Part shown: positions 51,499 through 60,652 of the stretch, in pieces | Numbering within the stretch: the stretch's first letter is position 1 | How the letters are laid out: the number at the start of each line of letters is the position of its first letter | DNA from: Hyphomicrobiales bacterium | GTDB taxonomy: Bacteria > Pseudomonadota > Alphaproteobacteria > Rhizobiales > NORP267 | Direction: 5' to 3' | DNA: 64,000 nt | NCBI GenBank assembly: GCA_021775875.1 | Contig: JAJFHA010000007.1 | Coordinates: 62,001-126,000 of the forward strand | The notes under the pieces: model-generated | The model's database searches: none | The model's input: the letters and a program-made list of their open reading frames with translations, nothing else | What the model was told of the DNA's origin: nothing | Translations under genes and position numbers: made by a program

Positions 51499-52017
51499 AG
51501 CAAGCTGCGCGGCCAGTTTTTCCAGTTGGCGATCGCGAATATCCATCTCTTTCAAACACCCGACCGTCTGGTGTACATATTCTTCATTGTCACCTGACTT
51601 GCCAATGTTCCCGCGGATGCGCGCAACTTGTTCTTCAATTGTCAGACGACCGGCAAATTGTTCGTGGCGAGGATCAGCCATATAGCAAAGCGCTGATACT
51701 TTTTTACGCGGACTTTCCAGCAGATGGATTTGCCGCCACCGCTCAAGATAGACCAGCGTCACCTGTTCCCTTTCGCGCAGATAGGCAATCACGCTATCAC
51801 GGTCAATTCCATTTACCCTGAACGCCATTCCGCGACACGCACCGCCGGCCGCAAGTCCTAACACCAACCCTGGTCTGGAGGGCGTACCGCGATGATGGTA
51901 GCTGTGAACACATAACGCCCGGTGTGCACCCGATAATTTGGCCTGCGCACTTTTTGCGAACGGAAATCCTGGTCGCCACATCAGCGAGCCATAGCCAAAT
52001 ACCCAGAAATCATCCAT
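51484..52017 (-). CDS. gamma-glutamylcyclotransferase, ChaC type
   Basis: About 177 residues from ATG 52017; the tracked ORF adds 33 codons that overlap the divergent DUF2125 frame. VFGYGSLMWRPGFPF is the GCT substrate-loop signature, FCVHSYHHRGTPSRPGLVLGLAAGG-like sequence follows, and the Glu in LREREQVTLVYLERW is placed as the catalytic acid. ChaC enzymes cleave glutathione to 5-oxoproline and Cys-Gly in the cytosol. The C-terminus is helical (RQLEKLAAQLALNAA). The gene is often next to DUF2125 and tyrC in alphaproteobacteria. Confidence 0.88.
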   Translation of the reverse strand: MDDFWVFGYGSLMWRPGFPFAKSAQAKLSGAHRALCVHSYHHRGTPSRPGLVLGLAAGGACRGMAFRVNGIDRDSVIAYLREREQVTLVYLERWRQIHLLESPRKKVSALCYMADPRHEQFAGRLTIEEQVARIRGNIGKSGDNEEYVHQTVGCLKEMDIRDRQLEKLAAQLALNAA

Positions 52018-52059
52018 AACAACCGCCAGAATTTCAAATTCCAGCCCGATTAACAGGGC

Positions 52060-53202
52060 TTGCGATTGAACGCAACAACAGGTCCAGGAACCAACAAAAT
52101 CAGCACCCGACAACAATCACCCGGCCGACGCCCGTGGCGCATGGCTCTGCCGCTGGGGCTGGTAATTGTCCTGTCGATTGGCTGGGTGGCTTATTGGTTT
52201 ATTGCCAGCCAGGTAGCAAATGCGGGGATCGATCGGTTCATCCGGCAAAATTTAGCGCGCGGCATCGAAATCACCTGCGCTGAGCGAACCCTCGACGGAT
52301 TCCCGTTCCGCTTTATCGTGACCTGTCGCAATACTCGGATTGCGGTCAACCGATCCGGGCGCGTTGTTATAATTGATCTACCGAAATTGCGCGGCGTTGT
52401 TCAGGCCTATAATCCCACACATATAATTGCCGAACCATCTGGTCCGATCGACATAGCTGTTCGCCAACCGGGCCAGGCAGACCGGTTTGCCCGTGCGAGT
52501 TGGGCGGAAATGCGTTTCAGCCTGCGCCTTTCCGGATTTAATTTTTCCAGTGGCGACATGACCGCGACAGAGATGAGTTTCTGGCGCGGAGCGTCAAGCG
52601 CGGCCCTAACCAGCACTCCTTTTCTTGCAATAAAGAATTACGAAGGTCATATCCGTCAGGCCATATCCGGTTCAGGTCAAAGCCCCTTGCCGGATTTTGA
52701 TTTCGCGGCCAACGCTACTGATCTCGTTCACCAGCCCATCACGCCGGGAGGTGATCCGATTGCCATCAATGATATTTCGACAATCGGTACGGTTTTTGAT
52801 CTGCCATTGCGAGAAATCGGAGACCGGCCTAATTTTTTCCGTGCGTGGCAACAGGCTGGCGGCAAGCTGCAAATCGACAAATTATGGATCGACGGCCCGG
52901 ATACCGCTGCCAACATTGCCGGGTCGCTGACGCTTACCCCAACCGGGCGGCCCCAGGGCGCAATCGCAATTGATATTGTCGACATCGAACAATTATCCCG
53001 GCACATCGACAACGCTTCAACCGGATCAGGCTTGAATATCGTCAGTTTCATGCTTCAGATGGTCCGCAACATAGCAACGCCATCGACAGTTGATGGCACG
53101 CCATCGGTGCGGCTCGATATCGATATCGACGACGGCATCATCAAGGTTCAAGGCACCCCGGTCACACGAATCGACCCGCTCTTCCCAAATCCTCGAAGTT
53201 GA
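52060..53202 (+). CDS. DUF2125 domain-containing envelope protein
   Basis: A 380-residue protein with one N-terminal helix (LPLGLVIVLSIGWVAYWFIA) after the basic stretch RRPWR. The DUF2125 domain begins ITCAERTLDGFPFRFIVTCRNTRI, the family hallmark with two Cys, and continues as a long beta-rich region (repeated IDIAV/LDIDIDDG elements) likely to be periplasmic. The function is unknown. The track start is a TTG at 52060; ATG 52141 inside the hydrophobic region would remove the basic anchor and is less attractive. It abuts tyrC, convergent. Confidence 0.82.
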   Translation: MRLNATTGPGTNKISTRQQSPGRRPWRMALPLGLVIVLSIGWVAYWFIASQVANAGIDRFIRQNLARGIEITCAERTLDGFPFRFIVTCRNTRIAVNRSGRVVIIDLPKLRGVVQAYNPTHIIAEPSGPIDIAVRQPGQADRFARASWAEMRFSLRLSGFNFSSGDMTATEMSFWRGASSAALTSTPFLAIKNYEGHIRQAISGSGQSPLPDFDFAANATDLVHQPITPGGDPIAINDISTIGTVFDLPLREIGDRPNFFRAWQQAGGKLQIDKLWIDGPDTAANIAGSLTLTPTGRPQGAIAIDIVDIEQLSRHIDNASTGSGLNIVSFMLQMVRNIATPSTVDGTPSVRLDIDIDDGIIKVQGTPVTRIDPLFPNPRS

Positions 53203-54135
53203 TCAGTCCGATCCGGATCCGGTTGTGTGACGGCCAAAATCGGGCGCTTCGGTTTCCTGACCAGCATCAATAATGCGCCGGCGGATTGAGCGGGTTTTAG
53301 TGAAAATTTCAAACAGCCGGTCGGCATCACCGCGCCGGATCGCCCGTTGCAGATCGGTCAAATCTTCGGTGAAGCGGCCCAGCATTTCAAGGACGGCGTC
53401 TTTGTTATGGACAAAAACATCCCGCCACATGGTCGGGTCTGACGCTGCGATCCGGGTAAAATCCCGGAACCCGCCCGCTGAATATTTGATAACCTCACTC
53501 CGAGTAACTTGTTCCAAGTCATCTGCGGTGCCTACAATATTATAGGCAATCAGATGGGGGATATGACTGGTAATCGCCAACACCAGATCATGATGATCCG
53601 GTGTCATGATTTCCACATTGCTGCCGCAACCTTCCCAAAACCGAACAAGCGATTTGAATGCGGCTTCGTCCACATCATCCGGTGGGGTTAGAATGACCCA
53701 GCGATTATCAAACAAATCTGCAAAACCGGATTCAGGTCCTGATTGCTCAGTTCCCGCAACCGGATGTCCCGGGATCAGGTGAACTCCGGCCGGCATGAAT
53801 GGCGCACAATCGCGCACGACCGCTTCTTTAACCGATCCCACATCGGTCACGATGGCACCGGGTTTCAGTACCGGACCGATCTCGGCGGCAACCACCTTAA
53901 ACGCACCGACAGGCGTGCATAAAATAATCAGATCCGCGCCCTTTGCAGCATCCGCCGCATTATCGTGGATCTCATCAACGATTTTTAACTGAATGGCTTT
54001 GTCGCGCGTCGCGGAAGATTTTGCGAAACCGCTAACATGTCCAGCCAGACCATTTTGGCGCATTATATGACCGAGCGACGAGCCGATTAACCCGATCCCG
54101 ATCAGGGCAACATGCCTGAAAACAGGTTCAGCCAT
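53203..54135 (-). CDS. tyrC: prephenate/arogenate dehydrogenase
   Basis: A 310-residue TyrA-family dehydrogenase for tyrosine synthesis. HVALIGIGLIGSSLGHIMRQNG is the NAD(P) loop, VTDVGSVKEAVV and HLIPGHPVAGTEQSGPESG (catalytic His in GHP) follow, and ITSHIPHLIAYNIVGTADD is the C-terminal signature. No chorismate mutase or ACT domain is fused. It overlaps hisC by 1 bp in the order chorismate mutase-hisC-tyrC, so aromatic amino acid synthesis is clear. NAD-prephenate versus NADP-arogenate specificity is not decidable here. Confidence 0.9.
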   Translation of the reverse strand: MAEPVFRHVALIGIGLIGSSLGHIMRQNGLAGHVSGFAKSSATRDKAIQLKIVDEIHDNAADAAKGADLIILCTPVGAFKVVAAEIGPVLKPGAIVTDVGSVKEAVVRDCAPFMPAGVHLIPGHPVAGTEQSGPESGFADLFDNRWVILTPPDDVDEAAFKSLVRFWEGCGSNVEIMTPDHHDLVLAITSHIPHLIAYNIVGTADDLEQVTRSEVIKYSAGGFRDFTRIAASDPTMWRDVFVHNKDAVLEMLGRFTEDLTDLQRAIRRGDADRLFEIFTKTRSIRRRIIDAGQETEAPDFGRHTTGSGSD

Positions 54136-55250
54136 TATTGCTTGCCGCCGTTTTTCATAAAATTACCCAGCACATCAACCAAAAGCCTGTTGGCTTCTTC
54201 GGTGCCAATCGTCAAACGCAGAGAATTTGGCAACCCGTAATTTCCAACCCGGCGCAAAATGAGCCCGTGCCTTTTCAGCTCTTCATCGGCATGGGCCATG
54301 TCGTGCACGCCATCATCCGGAAAATCGACCAGCAGGAAATTCCCAACAGACGGCGTGACGCCCAGACCCAACCCGGTAAGTTTTTCGATCAGCCAAGGCA
54401 ACCATTTGTCATTATGCGCAATGGCTTTTTCCAGATGATCTTTGTCTGCCAGTGCCGCGATACCAGCAGCGATAGCCGGACCGGTCAGGTTAAACGGGCC
54501 GCGGATCCGGTTCAGGATACCGGCAATTTCAGCAGGGCAATATACCCAGCCAAGGCGCAAATTTGCTAACCCGTAAATCTTGGAAAATGTCCGCGTCATG
54601 ACAACATTGTCGCTGGAAGATACCAGTTCAATTCCAGCCTCATAATCATTGCGACGAACATATTCCGCGTATGCCGCGTCCAGAACCAACACCACATTTG
54701 ATGGTAACCCGGCATGAAGTCGGCGCACCTCGTCGATCGGGGTAAAAGTGCCGGTCGGGTTGTTGGGATTGGCAAGAAACACAATTTTTGTGCGCTCTGT
54801 CACACAATCAAGTATCGCATCGACACTTGCTTTACGGTCGGTTTCCCGTGCCACGACTGGAGTCGCCCCCCGCGCCTGAATCGTGATCGGATAGACCAGA
54901 AATCCGTGCGTTGTGTAAATCGCTTCGTCCCCTGGGCCGAGAAACGCGCAAGCCAGCAAATTAAGCAATTCGTCCGACCCGGCACCACACACTATATACG
55001 CCGGGTTGAGGCCGTACCGCGCCCCTATCGCCTGACGCAGGTCGGTCGCTGATCCGTCTGGATAATAGCCGATCTCTGCGGCGTTTTCCTGATAGGCCGC
55101 AATCGCTTTCGGACTTGGTCCAAGCGGAGATTCGTTTGCTGAAAGTTTGTAGACCGGTCCCTCACCCGGCTCCCCGGATTCGCCGGGAATATAAGGATCG
55201 ATACCAAGAATGCCCGGCCGCGGTTCTGGTCGCTGCTTGTCGTTACTCAT
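54135..55250 (-). CDS. hisC: histidinol-phosphate/aromatic aminotransferase
   Basis: A 371-residue PLP aminotransferase (fold type I). [19 protein letters not shown] at residues 33-51 is the HisC entry. [42 protein letters not shown] and [17 protein letters not shown] with the Schiff-base Lys follow. The gene sits between chorismate mutase and tyrC, so it may mainly act on prephenate, phenylpyruvate or hydroxyphenylpyruvate. HisC enzymes often serve both pathways. Overlap with tyrC and a 5-bp gap from the upstream gene show one operon. Confidence 0.9.
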   Translation of the reverse strand: MSNDKQRPEPRPGILGIDPYIPGESGEPGEGPVYKLSANESPLGPSPKAIAAYQENAAEIGYYPDGSATDLRQAIGARYGLNPAYIVCGAGSDELLNLLACAFLGPGDEAIYTTHGFLVYPITIQARGATPVVARETDRKASVDAILDCVTERTKIVFLANPNNPTGTFTPIDEVRRLHAGLPSNVVLVLDAAYAEYVRRNDYEAGIELVSSSDNVVMTRTFSKIYGLANLRLGWVYCPAEIAGILNRIRGPFNLTGPAIAAGIAALADKDHLEKAIAHNDKWLPWLIEKLTGLGLGVTPSVGNFLLVDFPDDGVHDMAHADEELKRHGLILRRVGNYGLPNSLRLTIGTEEANRLLVDVLGNFMKNGGKQ

Positions 55251-55255
55251 GGTCT

Positions 55256-56059
55256 TTAGTCCCTGCCTTCGCTGATGCGGGCATAGCCCCCCAGATATTC
55301 ATATTTTGTTTCCGCGCCACTCCGGGCAACTATATCTTCGCTGGTGAAATAGCCATCTATTCCGGTCAGGATCAATAGCTTTCCGTCCACGCTCGCCCGG
55401 TCAAGCTCAGTCGCATCACACCCAAATGCAGCGACATCGTTTTCATCACGCAAAACGAGCAAAGTGCAATCGTCGCCCGATGGTTCAAACGGTGCCTGAC
55501 TGACAATCCATGAGGCATCCCCGTCTCCGGTCAAAAATGGATAATGCGCAACGATACGCGCATTCCTGTTTTCCGTCAGCGCCAAGTTGGTCCACCACGG
55601 CATTTTGGATATTTGAGCAACCGGTTCCAGCAAAAACCCAACCGCATGGATATCGTTTTGCACCTTGGTCAAAACCTCTTCCGCTGTCGCCAGATAATGC
55701 ACCGGTGACGAAACACCAAAATAGAAGCTCGCGGATTCCGCCAGCGCCGCCTGATCCGACCCCGCAGCATAAACTTCAAATTGAGCCTGCAACTGGGTGA
55801 AGGCAGCAATAATCTCGCGCCAGATCCGCTCCACCGCACCAAGTGGGAACGGCCCCTGATGACGGTTTTGAATAGCGCGCATCATGCGGGCTTCCCGCGC
55901 CGGGCGCATGGCGCCCGAGCCTTTGGCCGCGCCAACACCTTTGGCCGCCTGAAGAGCGGAAATCATCCGCCCCCGCTCCATCAACAATTCATGCATGGAC
56001 CGGTCGACCCGGTCTATTTCGCTGCGGAGCCTGGCCAGTTCCGCCTGTTCGTCAGCCAT
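55256..56059 (-). CDS. AroQ-type chorismate mutase with a diverged C-terminal region
   Basis: About 267 residues from ATG 56059 ([11 protein letters not shown]); the tracked ORF adds ten codons. Residues 1-90 are an AroQ chorismate mutase: [31 protein letters not shown], with [13 protein letters not shown] and [12 protein letters not shown]. The remaining 175 residues ([33 protein letters not shown], later [14 protein letters not shown]) look like a diverged prephenate-dehydratase-like plus ACT-like layout, but the dehydratase TRF motif is not visible, so activity is doubtful. It heads the operon with hisC and tyrC. Confidence 0.8.
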   Translation of the reverse strand: MADEQAELARLRSEIDRVDRSMHELLMERGRMISALQAAKGVGAAKGSGAMRPAREARMMRAIQNRHQGPFPLGAVERIWREIIAAFTQLQAQFEVYAAGSDQAALAESASFYFGVSSPVHYLATAEEVLTKVQNDIHAVGFLLEPVAQISKMPWWTNLALTENRNARIVAHYPFLTGDGDASWIVSQAPFEPSGDDCTLLVLRDENDVAAFGCDATELDRASVDGKLLILTGIDGYFTSEDIVARSGAETKYEYLGGYARISEGRD

Positions 56060-56190
56060 GATAGTTGCCTCTGAAACGCAAAATTTCATTTTGATGGTTC
56101 AATCCACCAACAATTACAAACGCGTATACATACGGAGCGAGCTTCACAAAATCAAAGGAAAGATTACCGTCCCGGTTTAGCCCCGGCGAC

Positions 56191-56946
56191 TCACCCCAAT
56201 CGATCCTGATCTGTATAGGCGATTGTTCGTCCCAAATTGGGTTCAAGAACCGGTTTGATCTGTCGCCCAAGCCGCCTGCGCCCAACAGCGATCGGGGCAA
56301 AAACCTGCTTTGTAGCTTCGACCACAATGACACCTGAAAATCCCGGCCAGAACCATCCCCCAATCCGCTCCCATACGGACGCCGACTTCAGTAAAAACCT
56401 GTAATTGAAAGGCGGCATATGCAGCGCACCGAACCACCCGACCGGGCTGAACATGGCATCGCGCAATAACCGTGTCAGTTGCACCTTGCTAAACGGCTGA
56501 CCAAACCCGAAGGGCGTTGAATCGACCCGCGCCCAAAGCCCGCGCCGGTTGGAGACCACAATCATCATCCGCCCGCCCGGGGCCAACACCCGCCACGCTT
56601 CCCGCAACAAAGCTTCCGGCGCCTCGGATACTTCAAGCGCATGAACCACCAGCAACCGGTCGATTGACCCGTCTGCCAGTGGCATCTCAAATTCATCAAC
56701 CAATGCCGTCTTAAAAGGCGCTTTGGACGGCCAGTTCACGGCTCCCTGACCAGCCGGCATCAACGCGGATGTCTCAGCCTCATCGGAAAAAGCTTCAAGA
56801 AACGGGCAGGCATAACCAAGACCGACCATCACGTCGCCAGCAACTTTTGGCCAGCGACGGCGCAAATGGCGGGTCAGAACCCGGCGCACCACACGACCAG
56901 GGTCGCTTGTGTAAAAATCCCGCAATTCCACAATATCAAGATACAT
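56191..56946 (-). CDS. class I SAM-dependent methyltransferase
   Basis: About 251 residues from ATG 56946 (MYLDIVELRDFY); the longer tracked ORF would run into the divergent gloB promoter. VAGDVMVGLGYACPFLEAF is a degenerate motif I (SAM loop), FEMPLADGSIDRLLVVHALEVSE is the motif II-III region, and EAWRVLAPGGRMMIVVSNRRGLWAR follows, as in Methyltransf_11-like enzymes. This family sits beside gloB throughout alphaproteobacteria. The substrate is not known. The C-terminal tail is basic (GRRRLGRQIKP). Confidence 0.83.
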   Translation of the reverse strand: MYLDIVELRDFYTSDPGRVVRRVLTRHLRRRWPKVAGDVMVGLGYACPFLEAFSDEAETSALMPAGQGAVNWPSKAPFKTALVDEFEMPLADGSIDRLLVVHALEVSEAPEALLREAWRVLAPGGRMMIVVSNRRGLWARVDSTPFGFGQPFSKVQLTRLLRDAMFSPVGWFGALHMPPFNYRFLLKSASVWERIGGWFWPGFSGVIVVEATKQVFAPIAVGRRRLGRQIKPVLEPNLGRTIAYTDQDRLG

Positions 56947-57039
56947 CGGCTTCAAATCTGCTTTGCTGACCGCATGGTTTCTCGTTCTACCTGATAATGC
57001 TAGGTTGTCCGCAACCAAGAATCATCAGGAATTTTCAAA

Positions 57040-57804
57040 ATGGCTGAATTTATCGTCCACCAGTTTCCCTGTCTATCCGACAATTATGGCCTGTTGGTCC
57101 ATGATCCCGCAACCGGCGATACAGCGAGTATCGACACGCCAGAAGCCGGACCGATCATGGCGGCGCTTGCCGAGAAGGGCTGGACCCTGACCCATATTCT
57201 GAACACCCATCATCATGGCGACCATACCGGCGGCAATATGGCGTTGAAAGAAGCAACCGGGTGCAAGATTATCGGTCCCCATGGCGGCGGTATTCCCGGC
57301 ATCGACCAGGCTGTTGCCGAGGGCGATATTGTAAATTTCGGGTCCTTCACCGCAAAAATTATTGAAACCCCAGGCCATACACTTGATCACATTATTTTCT
57401 GGTTCGAAGACCAGAACACGGCCTTTGTCGGCGACACCTTGTTTGCCCTTGGCTGTGGCCGGGTTTTTGAAGGCACATTTGATCAAATGTGGGCATCGCT
57501 CGCCAAGGTCAAGGCGTTGCCGCCTGAAACGGTTATTTATTGCGCCCATGAATATACCACTGCCAACGCAAATTTTGCGCTTTCCGTTGACCCGGATAAT
57601 CAGGCGCTAAAAGCCCGAACCAAAAAAATCGCGGCTTTGCGCGATGCCGGTAAACCAACCGTGCCGACAATTCTTGCGGTTGAGCTTGAAACCAACCCGT
57701 TTCTGCGCCCCGACGATCCAGGCCTTCAACAGGCTGTTGGATTGGCAGGAGCTCCAATTTCGGAAGTCTTTGCAGAAGTTCGCCGGCGTAAGGACAACTT
57801 TTAA
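57040..57804 (+). CDS. gloB: hydroxyacylglutathione hydrolase (glyoxalase II)
   Basis: A 254-residue metallo-beta-lactamase-fold thioesterase hydrolysing S-lactoylglutathione. The metal site THHHGDHTGG is at residues 54-63. Further ligands are His in ETPGHTLDH, Asp in FVGDTLFALGCGRVFEG and His in VIYCAHEYT. NARF-type C-terminal helices end EVFAEVRRRKDNF. All ligands are present and the length is standard. It is divergent from the methyltransferase. Confidence 0.95.
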   Translation: MAEFIVHQFPCLSDNYGLLVHDPATGDTASIDTPEAGPIMAALAEKGWTLTHILNTHHHGDHTGGNMALKEATGCKIIGPHGGGIPGIDQAVAEGDIVNFGSFTAKIIETPGHTLDHIIFWFEDQNTAFVGDTLFALGCGRVFEGTFDQMWASLAKVKALPPETVIYCAHEYTTANANFALSVDPDNQALKARTKKIAALRDAGKPTVPTILAVELETNPFLRPDDPGLQQAVGLAGAPISEVFAEVRRRKDNF

Positions 57805-57810
57805 GCTTTG

Positions 57811-57840
57811 AGTTGCCGGACTGTATTCAGCCCGGCAACT
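57811..57840. terminator. hairpin between convergent gloB and phaB
   Basis: AGTTGCCGG pairs perfectly with CCGGCAACT over 9 bp around a 12-nt loop, six bases after the gloB stop and nine before the phaB stop. It is well placed to terminate both transcripts, although no long T-run follows. Confidence 0.65.
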
Positions 57841-57848
57841 TCTAGGCA

Positions 57849-58574
57849 TCACACCATATATTGTCCGCCATTCGCGGTCAGGGTCGCGCCGGTGATAAAA
57901 CCGGAATCATCGGACGCCAGAAAAACAACGCACCGCGCAACTTCTTCCGGCTCCCCCAACCGGCCCACAGGGATGTGGGGAAGGATGGATTTTTCCAGAA
58001 CTTCCTGGGGCACAGCCTTCACCATTTCGGTGCCGATATAGCCCGGGCAAATAGCATTGACGGTGATACCCTTGCGCGCACCTTCCTGCGCCAGCGCCTT
58101 GGTGAAGCCAAGATCGCCCGCTTTGGCAGCGGAATAATTGACCTGGCCCATTTGGCCTTTCTGACCATTGATCGAAGAAATACTGATAACCCGACCAAAG
58201 CCGCGTTCGCGCATGCCATTCCAAAGGGGGTGCGCCATATTGAATAGCCCGGACAGGTTGGTGTTAATCACCGCATCCCATTGATCCCGGGTCATTTTAT
58301 GGAACATGCCATCGCGCGTGATCCCGGCATTATTGACCAGAATATCAACGGCTCCAAGCTCAGCTTCAACCCTGGCGATGCCGGCAACGCAGGAATCGTA
58401 ATCCGACACATCCCATTTGAAGACGGCAATGCCGTGTTCCTTGTTAAAGCCATTCGCGGCTTCGTCGTTCCCCGCATAATTCGCGGCAACCACATAACCT
58501 GCCGCTTTTAACGCGACCGAAATGGCGCTCCCAATGCCACGGGTGCCTCCTGTAACAATTGCAACGCGAGCCAT
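57849..58574 (-). CDS. phaB: acetoacetyl-CoA reductase (PhaB)
   Basis: A 241-residue SDR reducing acetoacetyl-CoA to (R)-3-hydroxybutyryl-CoA with NADPH. VTGGTRGIGSAISVAL is the cofactor loop, NNAGITRDGMFHKM and ISISSINGQKGQMGQVNYSAAKAG carry the Ser and Tyr-x3-Lys, and the Gln-rich GQKGQMGQ segment is typical of PhaB. The C-terminus FITGATLTANGGQYMV also fits. It follows phaA by 34 bp on the minus strand. Confidence 0.93.
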   Translation of the reverse strand: MARVAIVTGGTRGIGSAISVALKAAGYVVAANYAGNDEAANGFNKEHGIAVFKWDVSDYDSCVAGIARVEAELGAVDILVNNAGITRDGMFHKMTRDQWDAVINTNLSGLFNMAHPLWNGMRERGFGRVISISSINGQKGQMGQVNYSAAKAGDLGFTKALAQEGARKGITVNAICPGYIGTEMVKAVPQEVLEKSILPHIPVGRLGEPEEVARCVVFLASDDSGFITGATLTANGGQYMV

Positions 58575-58608
58575 CAGCCTCTCTCCCTAGTTAAAATAAT
58601 ATTCTGGT

Positions 58609-59790
58609 TCAGTCGCGCTCGACGCACATCGCGATACCCATGCCACCACCAATACAAAGCGTAGCCAGGCCTTTCTTGGCGTCGCGCCGCTCCATCTCAA
58701 AAAGCAAGGTGTTGAGAACCCGCGCGCCAGATGCACCAATCGGATGCCCAATCGCAATGGCTCCGCCATTGACGTTCACCTTGTCGGTATCCCAGCCCAT
58801 ATCCTTGTTGACAGCGCAGGCCTGCGCCGCGAAGGCTTCATTGGCTTCAACCAGATCGAGATCGCCAGCTTTCCAGCCTGCTTTCTCCAGCGCCCGACGG
58901 GACGCAGGGATCGGACCGGTGCCCATGATAGAGGGGTCAACGCCGGCCTGAGCCCAGGATACAATCCGCGCCATCGGCTTGAGTCCGCGTTTTTCAGCTT
59001 CCGCACTGCTCATCAACGCGACGGCTGCAGCGCCGTCATTGATACCGCTGGCATTGCCGGCCGTAACTGTGCCGTCTTTCTGGAAAGCTGAACGCAACTT
59101 GGTCATATCTTCAAGCGCAACACCGTGGCGAATATATTCGTCTTCAGACACAATTGTATCGCCGCGACGCGACGAGATCGTCACTGGCACAATTTCATCT
59201 TTGAAATTCCCGGCCTTCTGGGCGGCTTCAGCCTTATTCTGCGAGGCAAGCGCAAATGCATCCTGCTGGTCACGGGTGATCTGCCATTGGCTGGCAACAT
59301 TCTCCGCCGTAGTACCCATGTGATAGCCATTAAAGGCATCCCAAAGGCCATCCTTGATCATGGTGTCGACAAATTCGACATTGCCCATTTTGGCACCACC
59401 CCTGAGATACGCAGCGTGCGGTGCCTGACTCATGCTTTCCTGGCCACCGGCGATAACAATATCAGAATCGCCATTGAGAATGGCCTGAGCTCCAAGGGCC
59501 ACTGCCCGCAGGCCCGAACCACAAAGCTGGTTCATGTTCCAGGCCGGAACTTCAACCGGGATTCCGGCATTGACTGAAGCCTGTCGGGCCGGGTTCTGGC
59601 CCTGCGCTCCGGTGAGGATTTGCCCCATAATTACTTCAGAAATTTCTGCGGGCGCAATGCCACTGCGGGTGAGCACACCGCGAATGGCAGTCTCTCCAAG
59701 GAAGGTTGCGCTGACCTTGCCGAACGCGCCGTTGAACGAGCCAACAGGTGTCCGTGCGGCACTTACGATTACGACCCCACCATTATCCAT
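58609..59790 (-). CDS. phaA: acetyl-CoA acetyltransferase (beta-ketothiolase)
   Basis: A 393-residue thiolase condensing two acetyl-CoA. AAAGGA six bases upstream selects the ATG at 59790 ([17 protein letters not shown]); the track starts 16 codons too early. [14 protein letters not shown] has the nucleophile Cys, [19 protein letters not shown] the catalytic His, and [10 protein letters not shown] the second Cys. The order phaA-phaB with divergent phaR is the typical alphaproteobacterial locus. The PHB synthase phaC is not in the window. Confidence 0.95.
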   Translation of the reverse strand: MDNGGVVIVSAARTPVGSFNGAFGKVSATFLGETAIRGVLTRSGIAPAEISEVIMGQILTGAQGQNPARQASVNAGIPVEVPAWNMNQLCGSGLRAVALGAQAILNGDSDIVIAGGQESMSQAPHAAYLRGGAKMGNVEFVDTMIKDGLWDAFNGYHMGTTAENVASQWQITRDQQDAFALASQNKAEAAQKAGNFKDEIVPVTISSRRGDTIVSEDEYIRHGVALEDMTKLRSAFQKDGTVTAGNASGINDGAAAVALMSSAEAEKRGLKPMARIVSWAQAGVDPSIMGTGPIPASRRALEKAGWKAGDLDLVEANEAFAAQACAVNKDMGWDTDKVNVNGGAIAIGHPIGASGARVLNTLLFEMERRDAKKGLATLCIGGGMGIAMCVERD

Positions 59791-59828
59791 AGTCATTCCT
59801 TTCTGCGAAAAAACCTGCATCCGTCTAT

Positions 59829-59837
59829 TGCGGTGCA
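59829..59837. promoter_or_regulatory. TGC-N3-GCA palindrome upstream of phaA
   Basis: TGCGGTGCA within the larger dyad ATTGCGGTGCAAT, 39 bp before the phaA start. Together with the following ATAT it is identical over 13 bases to the site before etfB. Confidence 0.55.
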
Positions 59838-59949
59838 ATATTCTTCGAGCAACATAACAGTTATTCCAAAACGGAGAAACGGTAGAATGTGGGTCAAATA
59901 GCCGAAACCCATGATTAATTAGTAGCAGAGCCCAAAATTACTATTTCGC

Positions 59950-59958
59950 TGCTTTGCA
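59950..59958. promoter_or_regulatory. TGC-N3-GCA palindrome upstream of phaR
   Basis: TGCTTTGCA preceded by CGC, 100 bp before the phaR start in the phaA-phaR divergent region. It would fit autoregulation by PhaR. Confidence 0.5.
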
Positions 59959-60057
59959 CAATTTTGTGGCGATGCTCCGGCAAATTTTCTAAGATCAATC
60001 AACCAAACCGCGATCCTTCCTGAAATTCAGGCAGTATCCTCAGCTCAGGATGAAATT

Positions 60058-60648
60058 GTGTCAGATCCGAAAACCAGCGACGACCCTATAGTCATCAAGA
60101 AATACGCCAACCGCCGCCTCTACAACACAGATTCAAGTAGTTATGTGACCCTTGAAGATCTGGCGGATATGGTCAAAGCTGACCGTGATTTTATTGTCCA
60201 GGAAGCCAAGAGCGGCGATGATATTACCCGCTCGGTTCTGACCCAGATTATTTTTGAACAGGAGGCCAAGGGCGAGACCCTTCTCCCCATCGGGTTCCTG
60301 CGCCAGTTAATTGGTTTTTACGACACCAATATGAAAAACCTGGTGCCGAGTTATCTCGAATTCAGCCTCGAATCCCTGACCAGTGAACAAGAAAAGCTGA
60401 ACCGGCAGCTTATGGACAATTGGGGTAAAAATCCGTTCGAAGCAATCCAGGAACAAGTCAAGACCAACATGGAGACATTTGAACAGGCCCTTGGTTCATT
60501 CACGCCTTTTGGGACACCAGGTGCGGCTCAATCCCGGCCCGCTCCTGAACCTGCATCAAAAGCAGGGGATGATTTTGATGAGCTCAAAAGCCAATTATCG
60601 GATTTGCAGACCAAACTGGATTCTTTAGTGCGCGACCGCACGAAATAA
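60058..60648 (+). CDS. phaR: polyhydroxyalkanoate synthesis repressor PhaR
   Basis: A 196-residue regulator. The N-terminal DNA-binding domain (PHB_acc_N) reads VIKKYANRRLYNTDSSSYVTLEDLADMVK, strongly conserved in PhaR/AniA. The PHB-accumulation domain QIIFEQEAKGETLLPIGFLRQLIGFYDTNMKNLVPSYLEF follows, and the C-terminus is a helical, Asp/Leu-rich coiled coil. PhaR senses PHB granules and represses phasin and other genes through TGC-rich sites. Start GTG at 60058 with AGGA upstream. It is divergent from phaAB and probably controls the palindrome-marked genes listed here. Confidence 0.95.
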   Translation: MSDPKTSDDPIVIKKYANRRLYNTDSSSYVTLEDLADMVKADRDFIVQEAKSGDDITRSVLTQIIFEQEAKGETLLPIGFLRQLIGFYDTNMKNLVPSYLEFSLESLTSEQEKLNRQLMDNWGKNPFEAIQEQVKTNMETFEQALGSFTPFGTPGAAQSRPAPEPASKAGDDFDELKSQLSDLQTKLDSLVRDRTK

Positions 60649-60652
60649 CCGA

